DNA of 23,655 nucleotides from NCBI GenBank assembly GCA_964415395.1, contig CAYPZU010000033.1:1-23655 (forward strand), written 5' to 3'. Made by a program: the position numbers and the translations under genes. How positions within the stretch are numbered: the stretch's first letter is position 1; each line of letters opens with the position of its first letter. Of this stretch, positions 1 through 7,230 are shown one piece after another. Below the pieces are notes generated by a model. The model did not search any database, was not told the origin of the DNA, and was given only the letters and a program-made list of their open reading frames with translations. The stretch is from CAYPZU01 sp964415395 (lineage in GTDB: Bacteria; Chlamydiota; Chlamydiia; Chlamydiales; SM23-39).

Positions 1-50
1 CCAAAATAATCCAAAAACTCGACGAAAAATTTAATTGAGATAGGTTCAAC

Positions 51-725
51 ATGAGACAGTGGATTGCGGCTGCTTTCTTGCCGCTTGCAGGTTTTGCCAA
101 CCAGAATCTCGCCATCAACCAGCTCCTCTATGAAATCCGCAAGCCTGAGACGGGTCCCAAGGAATTCCGCGAGAGCCTGGAGAAAATCGGAGAGTATCTC
201 GCCTTCGAAGTGTCGAACGGCCTTTCCACCGAAACGGCCGAAGTGGCAACGCTGACCGGCGGCGTCGCCTCCCATTCTCTTTGCAGCGAAACGCCCGTTC
301 TCGTCACTCTCTTAAGAGCCGGCGTCCCCCTCTGCGCAGGCGTGCAGAAAATCTTCCCCGATTCTCCCGTAGGATTCATCGGGATCGCCCGCAATGAAGA
401 GACTCTTCTCCCGGAACACAGCTACGTTTCCTTGCCTGAAATTCAGGGCAAGACCGTCGTCATCATCGACACGATGCTTGCCACCGGCGGCTCGTTTTTG
501 TCGGCGATCGATATCGTAAAGCCCTACCGCCCCGCGCGGATCATCCTGATCGCCGCGATTGCGGCCGAGCCAGGCATCGCGAACATCAGAAACCTCTATC
601 CCGACATCGAAATCCACACTGCAGGGATCGACCCCGCCTTGAACCAAAAGGGATATATCGTGCCAGGGCTCGGCGATGCGGGCGACCGCTCCTATGGAGA
701 GAAAATGAAGCTTAAGAATCCTTGA
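51..725 (+). CDS. upp: Uracil phosphoribosyltransferase
   Basis: This enzyme salvages uracil, joining it to PRPP to give UMP and pyrophosphate in the cytosol. The 224-residue product has the family marks in order: the segment LLRAGVPL (about 87-94), RNEET (about 114-118), the PRPP-binding loop VVIIDTMLATGGS (about 136-148), and near the C-terminus the uracil-binding stretch GYIVPGLGDAGDR (about 202-214). ATG 51 is the only ATG near the start, with an in-frame stop at 36-38 and a weak TAGG at 41-44. The first 16 residues (MRQWIAAAFLPLAGFA) are hydrophobic and look like a short signal peptide, which is odd for a PRPP-dependent enzyme. TTG 78 would remove part of it but has no ribosome-binding site. 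The gene converges on the adenylate cyclase gene and overlaps its 3' end by 14 nt. The enzyme family is certain; the N-terminus is not. Confidence 0.95.
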   Translation: MRQWIAAAFLPLAGFANQNLAINQLLYEIRKPETGPKEFRESLEKIGEYLAFEVSNGLSTETAEVATLTGGVASHSLCSETPVLVTLLRAGVPLCAGVQKIFPDSPVGFIGIARNEETLLPEHSYVSLPEIQGKTVVIIDTMLATGGSFLSAIDIVKPYRPARIILIAAIAAEPGIANIRNLYPDIEIHTAGIDPALNQKGYIVPGLGDAGDRSYGEKMKLKNP

Positions 726-2760
726 GGCGTTCCAGATAGATGCGGGTCGGATGATCGTCCGGGTATTTTTGGGCAAGCGCCAGAAAGAGCCTTTTCGCTT
801 CTGATAAATTTCTCTGGTGAAAGCTCTCGGCCGCCTTTGTAAAAGCGGCGCAAAACCCGATCTTCTCGGGCGTGGCGCCGATTTCCGGGTCGGCCTTGGC
901 AAGACCTGCCAGTTCGTAAATCTTGATCTTCTTTTTCTTCCCCTTCACTTCGACAATATCGAGGAAGCGCGCGGTAAATGAGGGACCTGCCTGCTGGATC
1001 ACTTCTTCGCTCGCAAGCAAGCGGGTATGATAGATTTTGTTGATCTGCTCGAGCCTAAACGCCGAGTTGACCGGATCGCCAAGCACCGTATAGTTCATCC
1101 GCTCGCGCGTGCCGAAATTCCCGACATAGACCGCCCCAATCTCAAGCCCCATCCGCGAATGGAATTCGGGGATCTTCTTCTGTTTACGCCTCAGATTCAT
1201 CTTTTCAAGGCGGGCCTGCGCTTTTAAAACGGCGCGGCAGGCGTGCGCCGCCTGATCCGGCACTTCGTTGGGAGCGCCCCAGAAAGCCATGACGCAGTCT
1301 CCGATGAATTTATCGATAGTCCCGAGCTCTTCCTGCACTGCGATGGTAACCGCTTCGAACGTCTCGGCGAGCAGTTCTGTCACGGTTTCGATCGGAAGTT
1401 CTTCAGCGATGGGAGTGAAATCGGAGATGTCGGAAAAGAGCGTCGTAATCACTTTTTTCTCGCCGCCGAGGGTCAGATCCTGCCCCTTTTCCAAAAGCTG
1501 CTTCACGACGTCTTTCGGCACATAGCGGCTGAAAGAGCGGAGAGCGACTCTCATCGAAGCGATCGAATTGTCCATCTGGCTGATCTCCTCGACATGAGAA
1601 GAGACGCGCGCCTCGCTCTCCAGATCAAGCCGGGTGATCTTGTCGACTTCCCGAGCCAATGCGACGATCGGGGCCGAGATGTGCTTTGAGAAATATACGA
1701 CCGCAAGGCCTGCAAAAAAGAGGACGATCAAAGAAATCAAAACGACTTCTCTCTGCGTCCGGATCAGCTCGGAGAAATAGTCTGTGAGAGGATCCATGAC
1801 AGCCAGATACCAATCCTTTCCTACCTCCACGGGGAATTTCCGCAGCGAAACGAGGTATTTCCGCCTTCCCTCCTTAAAGAGAAAATCGGTTTTTTGATCC
1901 TCTGCATAGCGGGAAAAGATCTTGCCGATCGTCTTTTGCTGGTCCAAGGTCGGGCCGGTGGCAGACGGGATCACGATATTGCCTTGTCCGTCCAGCACGA
2001 ATGCATTCCCCGCTTTTCCGATCGGCTGATTCTTCAGAAATTCGGAAAAAAGGTGGAGAGACAGGTCAGCCCCAATCACACTCACCAATTCTCCCTTGGC
2101 GTTGTAAACCGGCTTTGATACAGCAATTCCAAGATCGCCTGTGGGCAAATATCTGAAAACCCCAGTCCAATATAATTTGCCCGTATCGACCGCTCCTTTA
2201 TACCAGGGGCGCTTCCTCGGATCATACCCGCTTGGCGTACGCTCCAATCTCGAAATCATCTGAAGATTTTCATCAAAATAAAACCAGGTCTCTTTTCCGG
2301 AAACTTCATTTAGAATCAACGCAAAAGAGGTTCCCTTCGGAGCAGAATGGACGCCATCCGAAAAATAGAAAGGCTTATCTTCCAGAGCCAAATTAAATAC
2401 GACCAATGCGGTGCCGTCGGGCGCGCCCGCATAGAATGCGTAGATATTGGGATGGTACTTGACTGCTTCAAGAAAATAGGCGATCAGCTCCTGATTCTGT
2501 TCAGAAATCCCTGGATGGCGCTGAAAAATCCCTACCCCGATCTCAGGCAGCCGCTGGAGGCTGCGCAGCATGCAATCGGTTCGCTCCATGATTAGAGCGC
2601 TCACCCGATCGATCGTCCCCTGGGAGAATTTTTCAATGCTCTTCGAGTTTTGTCCGTACGTATAAGAGATGGTGATCGCAGAAGATGCCGCGATCAAAAC
2701 AAGGAAGAAGACCAGGATTTCAGAGCGGAGCTTTCTTTTCTTAAAGAGGAGCAAAGCCAT
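712..2760 (-). CDS. Membrane adenylate cyclase with periplasmic Cache-type sensor
   Basis: The 682-residue product should make cAMP from ATP on the cytoplasmic face in response to an extracytoplasmic signal. A short basic N-terminus leads to membrane segment 1 (about 14-34). A periplasmic sensor follows (about 38-335), with the PWYKGA motif (185-190) typical of double-Cache domains. Membrane segment 2 (about 337-358) leads to a HAMP-like linker (about 358-410) and a class III cyclase domain (about 435-615). Metal-binding aspartates are visible in FSDISDF (D444) and FIGDCVM (D488). Lys484 and Asp562 are the pair that selects adenine over guanine. VNSAFRLE supplies the transition-state Asn565 and Arg569. 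The last 50 residues resemble one TPR-like helical hairpin. All catalytic residues are present, so it should be active. GAGG about 5 nt upstream supports ATG 2760. Such cyclases occur in environmental chlamydiae but not, as far as I recall, in Chlamydiaceae. The ligand cannot be read from the sequence. Confidence 0.93.
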   Translation of the reverse strand: MALLLFKKRKLRSEILVFFLVLIAASSAITISYTYGQNSKSIEKFSQGTIDRVSALIMERTDCMLRSLQRLPEIGVGIFQRHPGISEQNQELIAYFLEAVKYHPNIYAFYAGAPDGTALVVFNLALEDKPFYFSDGVHSAPKGTSFALILNEVSGKETWFYFDENLQMISRLERTPSGYDPRKRPWYKGAVDTGKLYWTGVFRYLPTGDLGIAVSKPVYNAKGELVSVIGADLSLHLFSEFLKNQPIGKAGNAFVLDGQGNIVIPSATGPTLDQQKTIGKIFSRYAEDQKTDFLFKEGRRKYLVSLRKFPVEVGKDWYLAVMDPLTDYFSELIRTQREVVLISLIVLFFAGLAVVYFSKHISAPIVALAREVDKITRLDLESEARVSSHVEEISQMDNSIASMRVALRSFSRYVPKDVVKQLLEKGQDLTLGGEKKVITTLFSDISDFTPIAEELPIETVTELLAETFEAVTIAVQEELGTIDKFIGDCVMAFWGAPNEVPDQAAHACRAVLKAQARLEKMNLRRKQKKIPEFHSRMGLEIGAVYVGNFGTRERMNYTVLGDPVNSAFRLEQINKIYHTRLLASEEVIQQAGPSFTARFLDIVEVKGKKKKIKIYELAGLAKADPEIGATPEKIGFCAAFTKAAESFHQRNLSEAKRLFLALAQKYPDDHPTRIYLERLKDS

Positions 2761-2780
2761 ACCTTCCTCATACCCGCTTG

Positions 2781-2817
2781 CCCCATTCCTCCCAAGACAA
2801 AAAATCGGAGAATGGGG
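2781..2817. repeat. Inverted repeat in divergent control region
   Basis: CCCCATT (2781-2787) pairs with AATGGGG (2811-2817). After one bulged C, CTCC (2789-2792) pairs with GGAG (2807-2810), giving an 11-bp stem with a 14-nt loop. It lies in the 86-bp gap between the divergent cyclase gene and the small exported-protein gene. It could be a protein-binding site or a leader hairpin; the bulge and long loop make a terminator unlikely. No convincing -10/-35 pair was seen in this gap. Confidence 0.4.
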
Positions 2818-2846
2818 AGAATGGAGGCGCTAACAAAAGGCTGACT

Positions 2847-3320
2847 ATGTTTTTACCCACTCTTATTTCTTCGTTTGCCCTTCTTGCGGCAATCGAGCCC
2901 GCAGCGGATCGAGGACTCCCGCCAACAGAGATACAAAGCCCTCTGGATCAAGCGCTTCAAATCGTCCGAAGCCATCATCTCGAAACAGCGGACGGCCGGA
3001 TCGCCTTCCTCGGCGGGGATCTCACCGCTTTCGTGCAGGAAGCCGACGCCCTGAACCGGGAGATCCAGGCTCTCGCGCTGGAAGCCTCATCCAAAGGACA
3101 GGAAGAAGTCCTTGCAATGGGAGAAGACCTCAATCAGAAAATGGCCCAAATGATCGAGATGCTGCCCTCTCTCCAGACAGCTCTTCTGATCGAGCAGGAC
3201 TTCGAGGAAATCGATGGGATTCTCGCTAAAAATTCCCCCCTCGAAGAGGTGGAAAAAGAGCTGCTCCTCCGAATCGCCTCGCTCTGCACATACCTAGACG
3301 CCCGGAAAGCTCCCCTTTAA
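2847..3320 (+). CDS. Small exported helical protein, unknown function
   Basis: I do not recognise this 157-residue protein. Residues 1-16 (MFLPTLISSFALLAAI) form a hydrophobic signal-like segment without the usual N-terminal lysine. The rest is acidic and almost entirely helix-forming, with heptad-like spacing around residues 55-110 and 125-150 that suggests a coiled coil. ATG 2847 is chosen because AAAAGG (2835-2840) sits 6 nt upstream. A longer reading frame from TTG 2778 has no ribosome-binding site and would run through the inverted repeat at 2781-2817. It diverges from the cyclase gene. Its TAA stop shares the palindrome TTAA (3317-3320) with the stop of the convergent phosphatase gene. 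Confidence 0.65.
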   Translation: MFLPTLISSFALLAAIEPAADRGLPPTEIQSPLDQALQIVRSHHLETADGRIAFLGGDLTAFVQEADALNREIQALALEASSKGQEEVLAMGEDLNQKMAQMIEMLPSLQTALLIEQDFEEIDGILAKNSPLEEVEKELLLRIASLCTYLDARKAPL

Positions 3321-4210
3321 GGGAATTTCTTCAGAAGTTCTAAAGCTCTCTTGTGGGCGGCCTCGCTGCCGCTCGCAAGGCAGCCATGGATCGCTTCAAC
3401 GACGGGACTTCTATAGTCGATCTCATGTCCAAACCGGTCGGTCAGAATGCCGCCCGCCTCTTTCAAAACGATATGCCCCGAGCAGAGATCCCAAAGGCTC
3501 CCTCTGTCTCCCTGCGAAATGTAGAAATTCGCAGCGCCTTCGGCGATCAGCGAGAACCTGAGGCCCGCGCTCCCCGCCTTCGGATGATCGGCGCTCCCAG
3601 TCAATTCCCGATAGATTTGATCGGCAAAGAGGGCTTCGGAAGAAGAACGGATCGGCCGGACGCTCTCCGAACGGTCGGTGAAAATCTGGCGCGATACCCC
3701 ATCCTGGCCTGTTTTGTAGGCTCCCCGCCCCTCTACGGCCCAATACATGACCTGAAGCGCCGGGAAATAATTGACTCCCAAGACGGGAATTCCGTCCCGC
3801 GTCAACCCGATGTGGATGCCGAATTGATCCGATCCATTTACAAAGCTTTTGGTTCCGTCCAGAGGATCGATAAACCAGGCGTACTCCGCTTCCCTCCACC
3901 GGGAAATCGCTTCCAGAACTTGAGGATCGCCGATCTCTTCTTCCGTCAAGAGCCCGTACCCGGGAAACTTCTCGACCAGCAGCTTGCAGAGCAGCTCATT
4001 CGAGGCGAAATCGGCTGCGGTAACAGGGCTGATGTCCCCTCTCGCGCCCTCCTTCAACTGGACGGAAACATCCATTTTCCAGTACGAAAGGAGAATCTCG
4101 CCAGCCGCTAACGCGGCCTCTTGGGCAACTGAAAGCTCTTTCTCCAAGCACTTTACCTCATCTCTAATCGCAGGCTGGACAATCGCCGGAGGCGCTTCAA
4201 TCAAAAACAT
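3317..4210 (-). CDS. Inositol-monophosphatase-superfamily phosphatase
   Basis: This is a Mg2+-dependent, Li+-sensitive-type phosphatase of the IMPase/CysQ/HisN superfamily (297 residues). The metal and catalytic motifs are intact: SPVTAADF (61-68), LLTEEE (87-92), DPLDGTKSF (115-123), and the C-terminal SLWDLCSGHIVLKEAGG region with Asp241 following Trp240. The family includes inositol monophosphatase, 3'-phosphoadenosine-5'-phosphate (PAP) phosphatase and histidinol-phosphatase. The TKSFVNG sequence after the DPLDGT motif does not settle the substrate, so no gene symbol is given. AGGA lies 7 nt upstream of ATG 4210. Only 57 nt separate it from atpK, and most of that is a hairpin, so it may be transcribed from a short local promoter or by read-through of the ATPase operon. 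Confidence 0.9.
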   Translation of the reverse strand: MFLIEAPPAIVQPAIRDEVKCLEKELSVAQEAALAAGEILLSYWKMDVSVQLKEGARGDISPVTAADFASNELLCKLLVEKFPGYGLLTEEEIGDPQVLEAISRWREAEYAWFIDPLDGTKSFVNGSDQFGIHIGLTRDGIPVLGVNYFPALQVMYWAVEGRGAYKTGQDGVSRQIFTDRSESVRPIRSSSEALFADQIYRELTGSADHPKAGSAGLRFSLIAEGAANFYISQGDRGSLWDLCSGHIVLKEAGGILTDRFGHEIDYRSPVVEAIHGCLASGSEAAHKRALELLKKFP

Positions 4211-4229
4211 TTTCAGATCCTGATAGGGA

Positions 4230-4252
4230 AGACCTGCTGTTCTAGCAGGTCT
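4230..4252 (-). terminator. Hairpin terminator after V-ATPase operon
   Basis: AGACCTGCT (4230-4238) and AGCAGGTCT (4244-4252) form a perfect 9-bp stem with a 5-nt loop, 15 nt past the atpK stop codon. On the minus strand the stem is followed only by a short pyrimidine stretch (TTCCCT), so termination may be partial, which would let some transcript reach the phosphatase gene. Confidence 0.5.
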
Positions 4253-4267
4253 TTCATTATACCTCGA

Positions 4268-4693
4268 TTACCCGAGGAGGAGGAGGGCGAAGACGAACGC
4301 GAACAGGGCGAACGACTCGACGATTCCGAGCGCGGCGATCGTTTTCCCGTAGATGCCGGGCTGTTTTGCCGAAGCCTGAATCGCAGTCACTGCAGTTTTT
4401 CCCTGGTAGATCGAAGAGGCCATAATGGCAATCCCGACCGAAAGGCCGATGCCGATCCCGCCGATGCCCGAGAGGGTGCCCGCTTTTATCGCGTCCTTCA
4501 TGAGGATCATGAGAATGAAGCCATAAATCGACTGGGAAGAGGGGATCGCAGAAAGGGCGATGAATTTACCGTGCCCTTCGTCGACGCGGGTCATTACTCC
4601 GTGGGAAGCCATGCCGGCGATCCCGCAGCCGATCGAGCTGCCAAGGCATCCAAGACCCATTACGATAGCAGGTCCGATCATATCAATATCCAT
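4268..4693 (-). CDS. atpK: V-type ATP synthase subunit K (proteolipid c-ring)
   Basis: This 141-residue protein is the membrane rotor subunit whose ring carries ions past subunit I. It has four hydrophobic helices in two hairpins (about 5-30, 45-70, 76-100 and 112-140). The essential carboxylate is Glu126 in GIVESFALF. Hairpin 1 has no carboxylate but contains Ser53-Gln54, and helix 3 has Gln97. In the Enterococcus hirae Na+-ATPase the ligands are Thr64, Gln65, Gln110 and Glu139; the Gln-to-Glu spacing of 29 residues is the same here, which favours Na+ over H+. AGGAG 9 nt upstream supports ATG 4693. It is the last gene of the operon, 12 nt after atpI, and a hairpin follows. Confidence 0.93.
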   Translation of the reverse strand: MDIDMIGPAIVMGLGCLGSSIGCGIAGMASHGVMTRVDEGHGKFIALSAIPSSQSIYGFILMILMKDAIKAGTLSGIGGIGIGLSVGIAIMASSIYQGKTAVTAIQASAKQPGIYGKTIAALGIVESFALFAFVFALLLLG

Positions 4694-4705
4694 AACGAGA
4701 AACTC

Positions 4706-6628
4706 CTATTTAACTTTGCGTAAGCGGAGAGGGTTGAACAAACGGCCGCCCCCCTCGAAACTATAGTGGTACCATTCAAGAAAATTCAGGCGGAGGCCGT
4801 GGATCGTGCCCGCCATGATCGACAGGGCCATATTGATCACATGCCCGACGATAATGATGACGAATCCTCCGGCAAGCCCCAGCTCCATCCCCATGCTGTT
4901 GAACGTGCTGGCCATGATCATGCCGGCGAGCGCGAGCGCGTAAAGGCGCAGATAGGAAAGGACGTCGGCAAAGACCTGGATCGCGTTGGTCAGCTCATAC
5001 AGCGCGCCCCATTTTTTCTTCTGCAAAAGGGCGATCACAAAGACAGCCACGAGCCCTCCGTAGAGCAGCTGCTTGCCTAGCGGGTAGGCGATCTCTTTCG
5101 GAACCCAGCCCATGAAGTTGACGATGGAGGTCGCTTTCAGAACCGAGGGGAAAAAGAGATAGCCTCCGACCATGAAGCAGATCCAGCCGACGCCTCCCGG
5201 ATTCCGCCCGATGTAGCGGAGAAACGAAAGCGAGATGTGGATGACGCCGATGAAGAGAGAAAACTCAAGCAGCAGATTGTCGATGAACTCGTCGAGGACG
5301 ACATACTTCGTCTTGCCTTGAGACTCAGTCGCAGCCTTCACGAGGAAATCGTGGCCGGTCTGAGCCTCGGCGGCGCCAGGAAATAACTTGACTGCTTCCT
5401 CGTATACATCATCCTTCTTTTCGATGTGGTACTCAGCTTTTTTGACAGCGAGATAATGGAGGAACGAGGTTCTGCGGAATGGGTTATTCGGGCCGACTTC
5501 GATCCCGAAGAACGAAGCGGTGAGGATGCCCCAGGCGACGCAGCAGGCCCCGATCAAAATGATCATTTTGATGAACCTTTGCATGGCTCCCACGGCCTTC
5601 CGGAATTTCCATCTGAGGAATATTCCTGCGCATAAGTAGATCAGGCCATAGCCCGCATCCGAGATGATCATCGCAAAAAACAGGGCGAAGAAAACGAGAA
5701 TCCACAATGAGGGATCCTGATCGGTCGAGGCGGGCGTATCGTAGACATGAACCAGATCCTCGCCAAGTTTCGCGGCGCCCTTGTTTTCCATATAGGTTGG
5801 CTTGACGTCCCTCTCTTCGATCGAGATCTCTTCGCAATCGACCGAAAGGCCGCTCAAGAGGCCGTAAAGCGCCTTGATTTTCGACTCGGGAACCCATCCT
5901 TCGATCGCAAAGAGGTTGTCTCCCAAAGGCTGCGACGCGTCGTGCTTGGCCAGGCGCAGATGGAATTCGTTGAGCGCGTCCAAAAGTCCGCTTTGCAGAT
6001 AGGAGAGGAATTTCGCGCTATTGTGGAGATCTTTCTCGTTCCGTTCGATCTCGTTCTGCACGAACCGGAGCCGTTCCCGCAGTTCGCCGACGGGGCGGTC
6101 GATCAGGATCTCGATCATCTTCGGATACTGGGTCCGCTCGCGGTTGACCGAGACGAAATAGTCGAGGTCGTATTCGGTTCCCACATAGATGATTTCGCTT
6201 GGCAGAGCCATCTCGCGGGCCAAATCGCTCTTCATACAGAAGAACTGGAAGACCCGTTTCGCTTCCACTTCAAGCAAGTCCATCTCGCGGCGGGAGAAGT
6301 CGCCGAACGCGGCGATGCGGGCGATCTCGGCAGTCAAAAGCCTCTGCTCTTCAAGAAGCCTCTCATGCTCTTCGTTAACCGAAAGAATCCGGCCGGCGAG
6401 TTTTTCCGGATCGGGCAGCACCTCGTGCGCCTCCAAAGGCCCCGCGGTGTGCTGGCGGGCGATCTTGATCGCAGAGAGGATATTCTTGGCGTTTTCCGGA
6501 AGCTCAAGCGCTTTTTTATGGGAAAGGCCGATGAACTCGATGAACCCCGCGCGCTGCGCGAGCTGGAAAAACCGGTCCATCTCGCTCCGGTTGCCGTAGA
6601 TCAGGTATTTATGGAGATTGACGATCAT
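4706..6628 (-). CDS. atpI: V-type ATP synthase subunit I (stator a-subunit)
   Basis: This 640-residue subunit forms the ion half-channels and the stator contact with the K ring. The N-terminal half (1-300) is soluble, with coiled-coil segments around 75-125 and 180-225. The C-terminal half holds about seven or eight membrane helices from about residue 308. The conserved channel arginine is in VLSYLRLYALALAG (Arg561), and a second conserved arginine is in GLRLNFLEWYHYSFEGGG (Arg613). The loop at about 395-445 between membrane helices is long and charged. Its ATG overlaps the atpD stop in an ATGA arrangement (6625-6628), indicating translational coupling. Confidence 0.94.
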   Translation of the reverse strand: MIVNLHKYLIYGNRSEMDRFFQLAQRAGFIEFIGLSHKKALELPENAKNILSAIKIARQHTAGPLEAHEVLPDPEKLAGRILSVNEEHERLLEEQRLLTAEIARIAAFGDFSRREMDLLEVEAKRVFQFFCMKSDLAREMALPSEIIYVGTEYDLDYFVSVNRERTQYPKMIEILIDRPVGELRERLRFVQNEIERNEKDLHNSAKFLSYLQSGLLDALNEFHLRLAKHDASQPLGDNLFAIEGWVPESKIKALYGLLSGLSVDCEEISIEERDVKPTYMENKGAAKLGEDLVHVYDTPASTDQDPSLWILVFFALFFAMIISDAGYGLIYLCAGIFLRWKFRKAVGAMQRFIKMIILIGACCVAWGILTASFFGIEVGPNNPFRRTSFLHYLAVKKAEYHIEKKDDVYEEAVKLFPGAAEAQTGHDFLVKAATESQGKTKYVVLDEFIDNLLLEFSLFIGVIHISLSFLRYIGRNPGGVGWICFMVGGYLFFPSVLKATSIVNFMGWVPKEIAYPLGKQLLYGGLVAVFVIALLQKKKWGALYELTNAIQVFADVLSYLRLYALALAGMIMASTFNSMGMELGLAGGFVIIIVGHVINMALSIMAGTIHGLRLNFLEWYHYSFEGGGRLFNPLRLRKVK

Positions 6629-7230
6629 TCCTGGCCTCTCAGTGCGATTTTCCGTTTCGCCACTTTGGCCTGGGCGACGGAGGCGAGCTGCTGGTCCCCG
6701 AGGAAAATACGGATCTTCTTGATGTTCTCCTGCGCTCTTGGAATCAGGATCTTCTCGAAGAGATTCACCCGGATCGACACTTCCCTGAGTTCTTTTTCGA
6801 GCGCGCGCCTTTTCTCTTCCGCGATGCTGATCTTCTCCCGCGCAATCACAAACAGGCGCAAAAGTTCAGTCGCCCGGTCGGTCCATACAGGCGTGTCGAA
6901 CAGGAAGTACTCAGGCTCGCGGAAAACGACCCGTTCCATGATCGGGATCTCGACGCCCGCGATGTTCTCATACCGCTTTTTCACGTGCATCACGTCGGCA
7001 TATTGGACAAGGTCGCAATCGACCTTTTCCAAAAGAAAGGGGGAAAAATTTTCCACTTCGGAACGAATGAGGGCGAATTCCTCTTTCAGCTTGCCGATCT
7101 CGATATAGACCAGGGACACTTCGAACTGAAGCATCGCTTTTTTCAGCTGCAAGGTAGGCAGGTAGCGCTTGAACTGCGTCAGGCGCGTCTGCTGGATCCG
7201 GAGTTCGTTTTTCGTCAGCTTGACAGTCAT
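6625..7230 (-). CDS. atpD: V-type ATP synthase subunit D (central stalk)
   Basis: Subunit D is the long helical hairpin that rotates inside the A3B3 head and transmits torque to the K ring. The 201-residue product begins with the family pattern KLTKNELRIQQTRLTQFKRY and ends with a long basic helix (about 140-195). Both ends are coiled-coil-like, with a less regular middle (85-115). The start ATG follows the atpB stop directly (TAGATG), and the stop overlaps the atpI start by 4 nt. No gene for the usual partner subunit F is seen in the operon. Confidence 0.93.
   Translation of the reverse strand: MTVKLTKNELRIQQTRLTQFKRYLPTLQLKKAMLQFEVSLVYIEIGKLKEEFALIRSEVENFSPFLLEKVDCDLVQYADVMHVKKRYENIAGVEIPIMERVVFREPEYFLFDTPVWTDRATELLRLFVIAREKISIAEEKRRALEKELREVSIRVNLFEKILIPRAQENIKKIRIFLGDQQLASVAQAKVAKRKIALRGQE

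Noticed and set aside
1..50. Promoter for upp
   Set aside because: Too little sequence is visible before the gene and no clear -10/-35 pair is present.
2778..2846. Longer N-terminus for the small exported protein from TTG 2778
   Set aside because: No ribosome-binding site, crosses the inverted repeat, and would bury the signal-like segment; ATG 2847 has AAAAGG 6 nt upstream.
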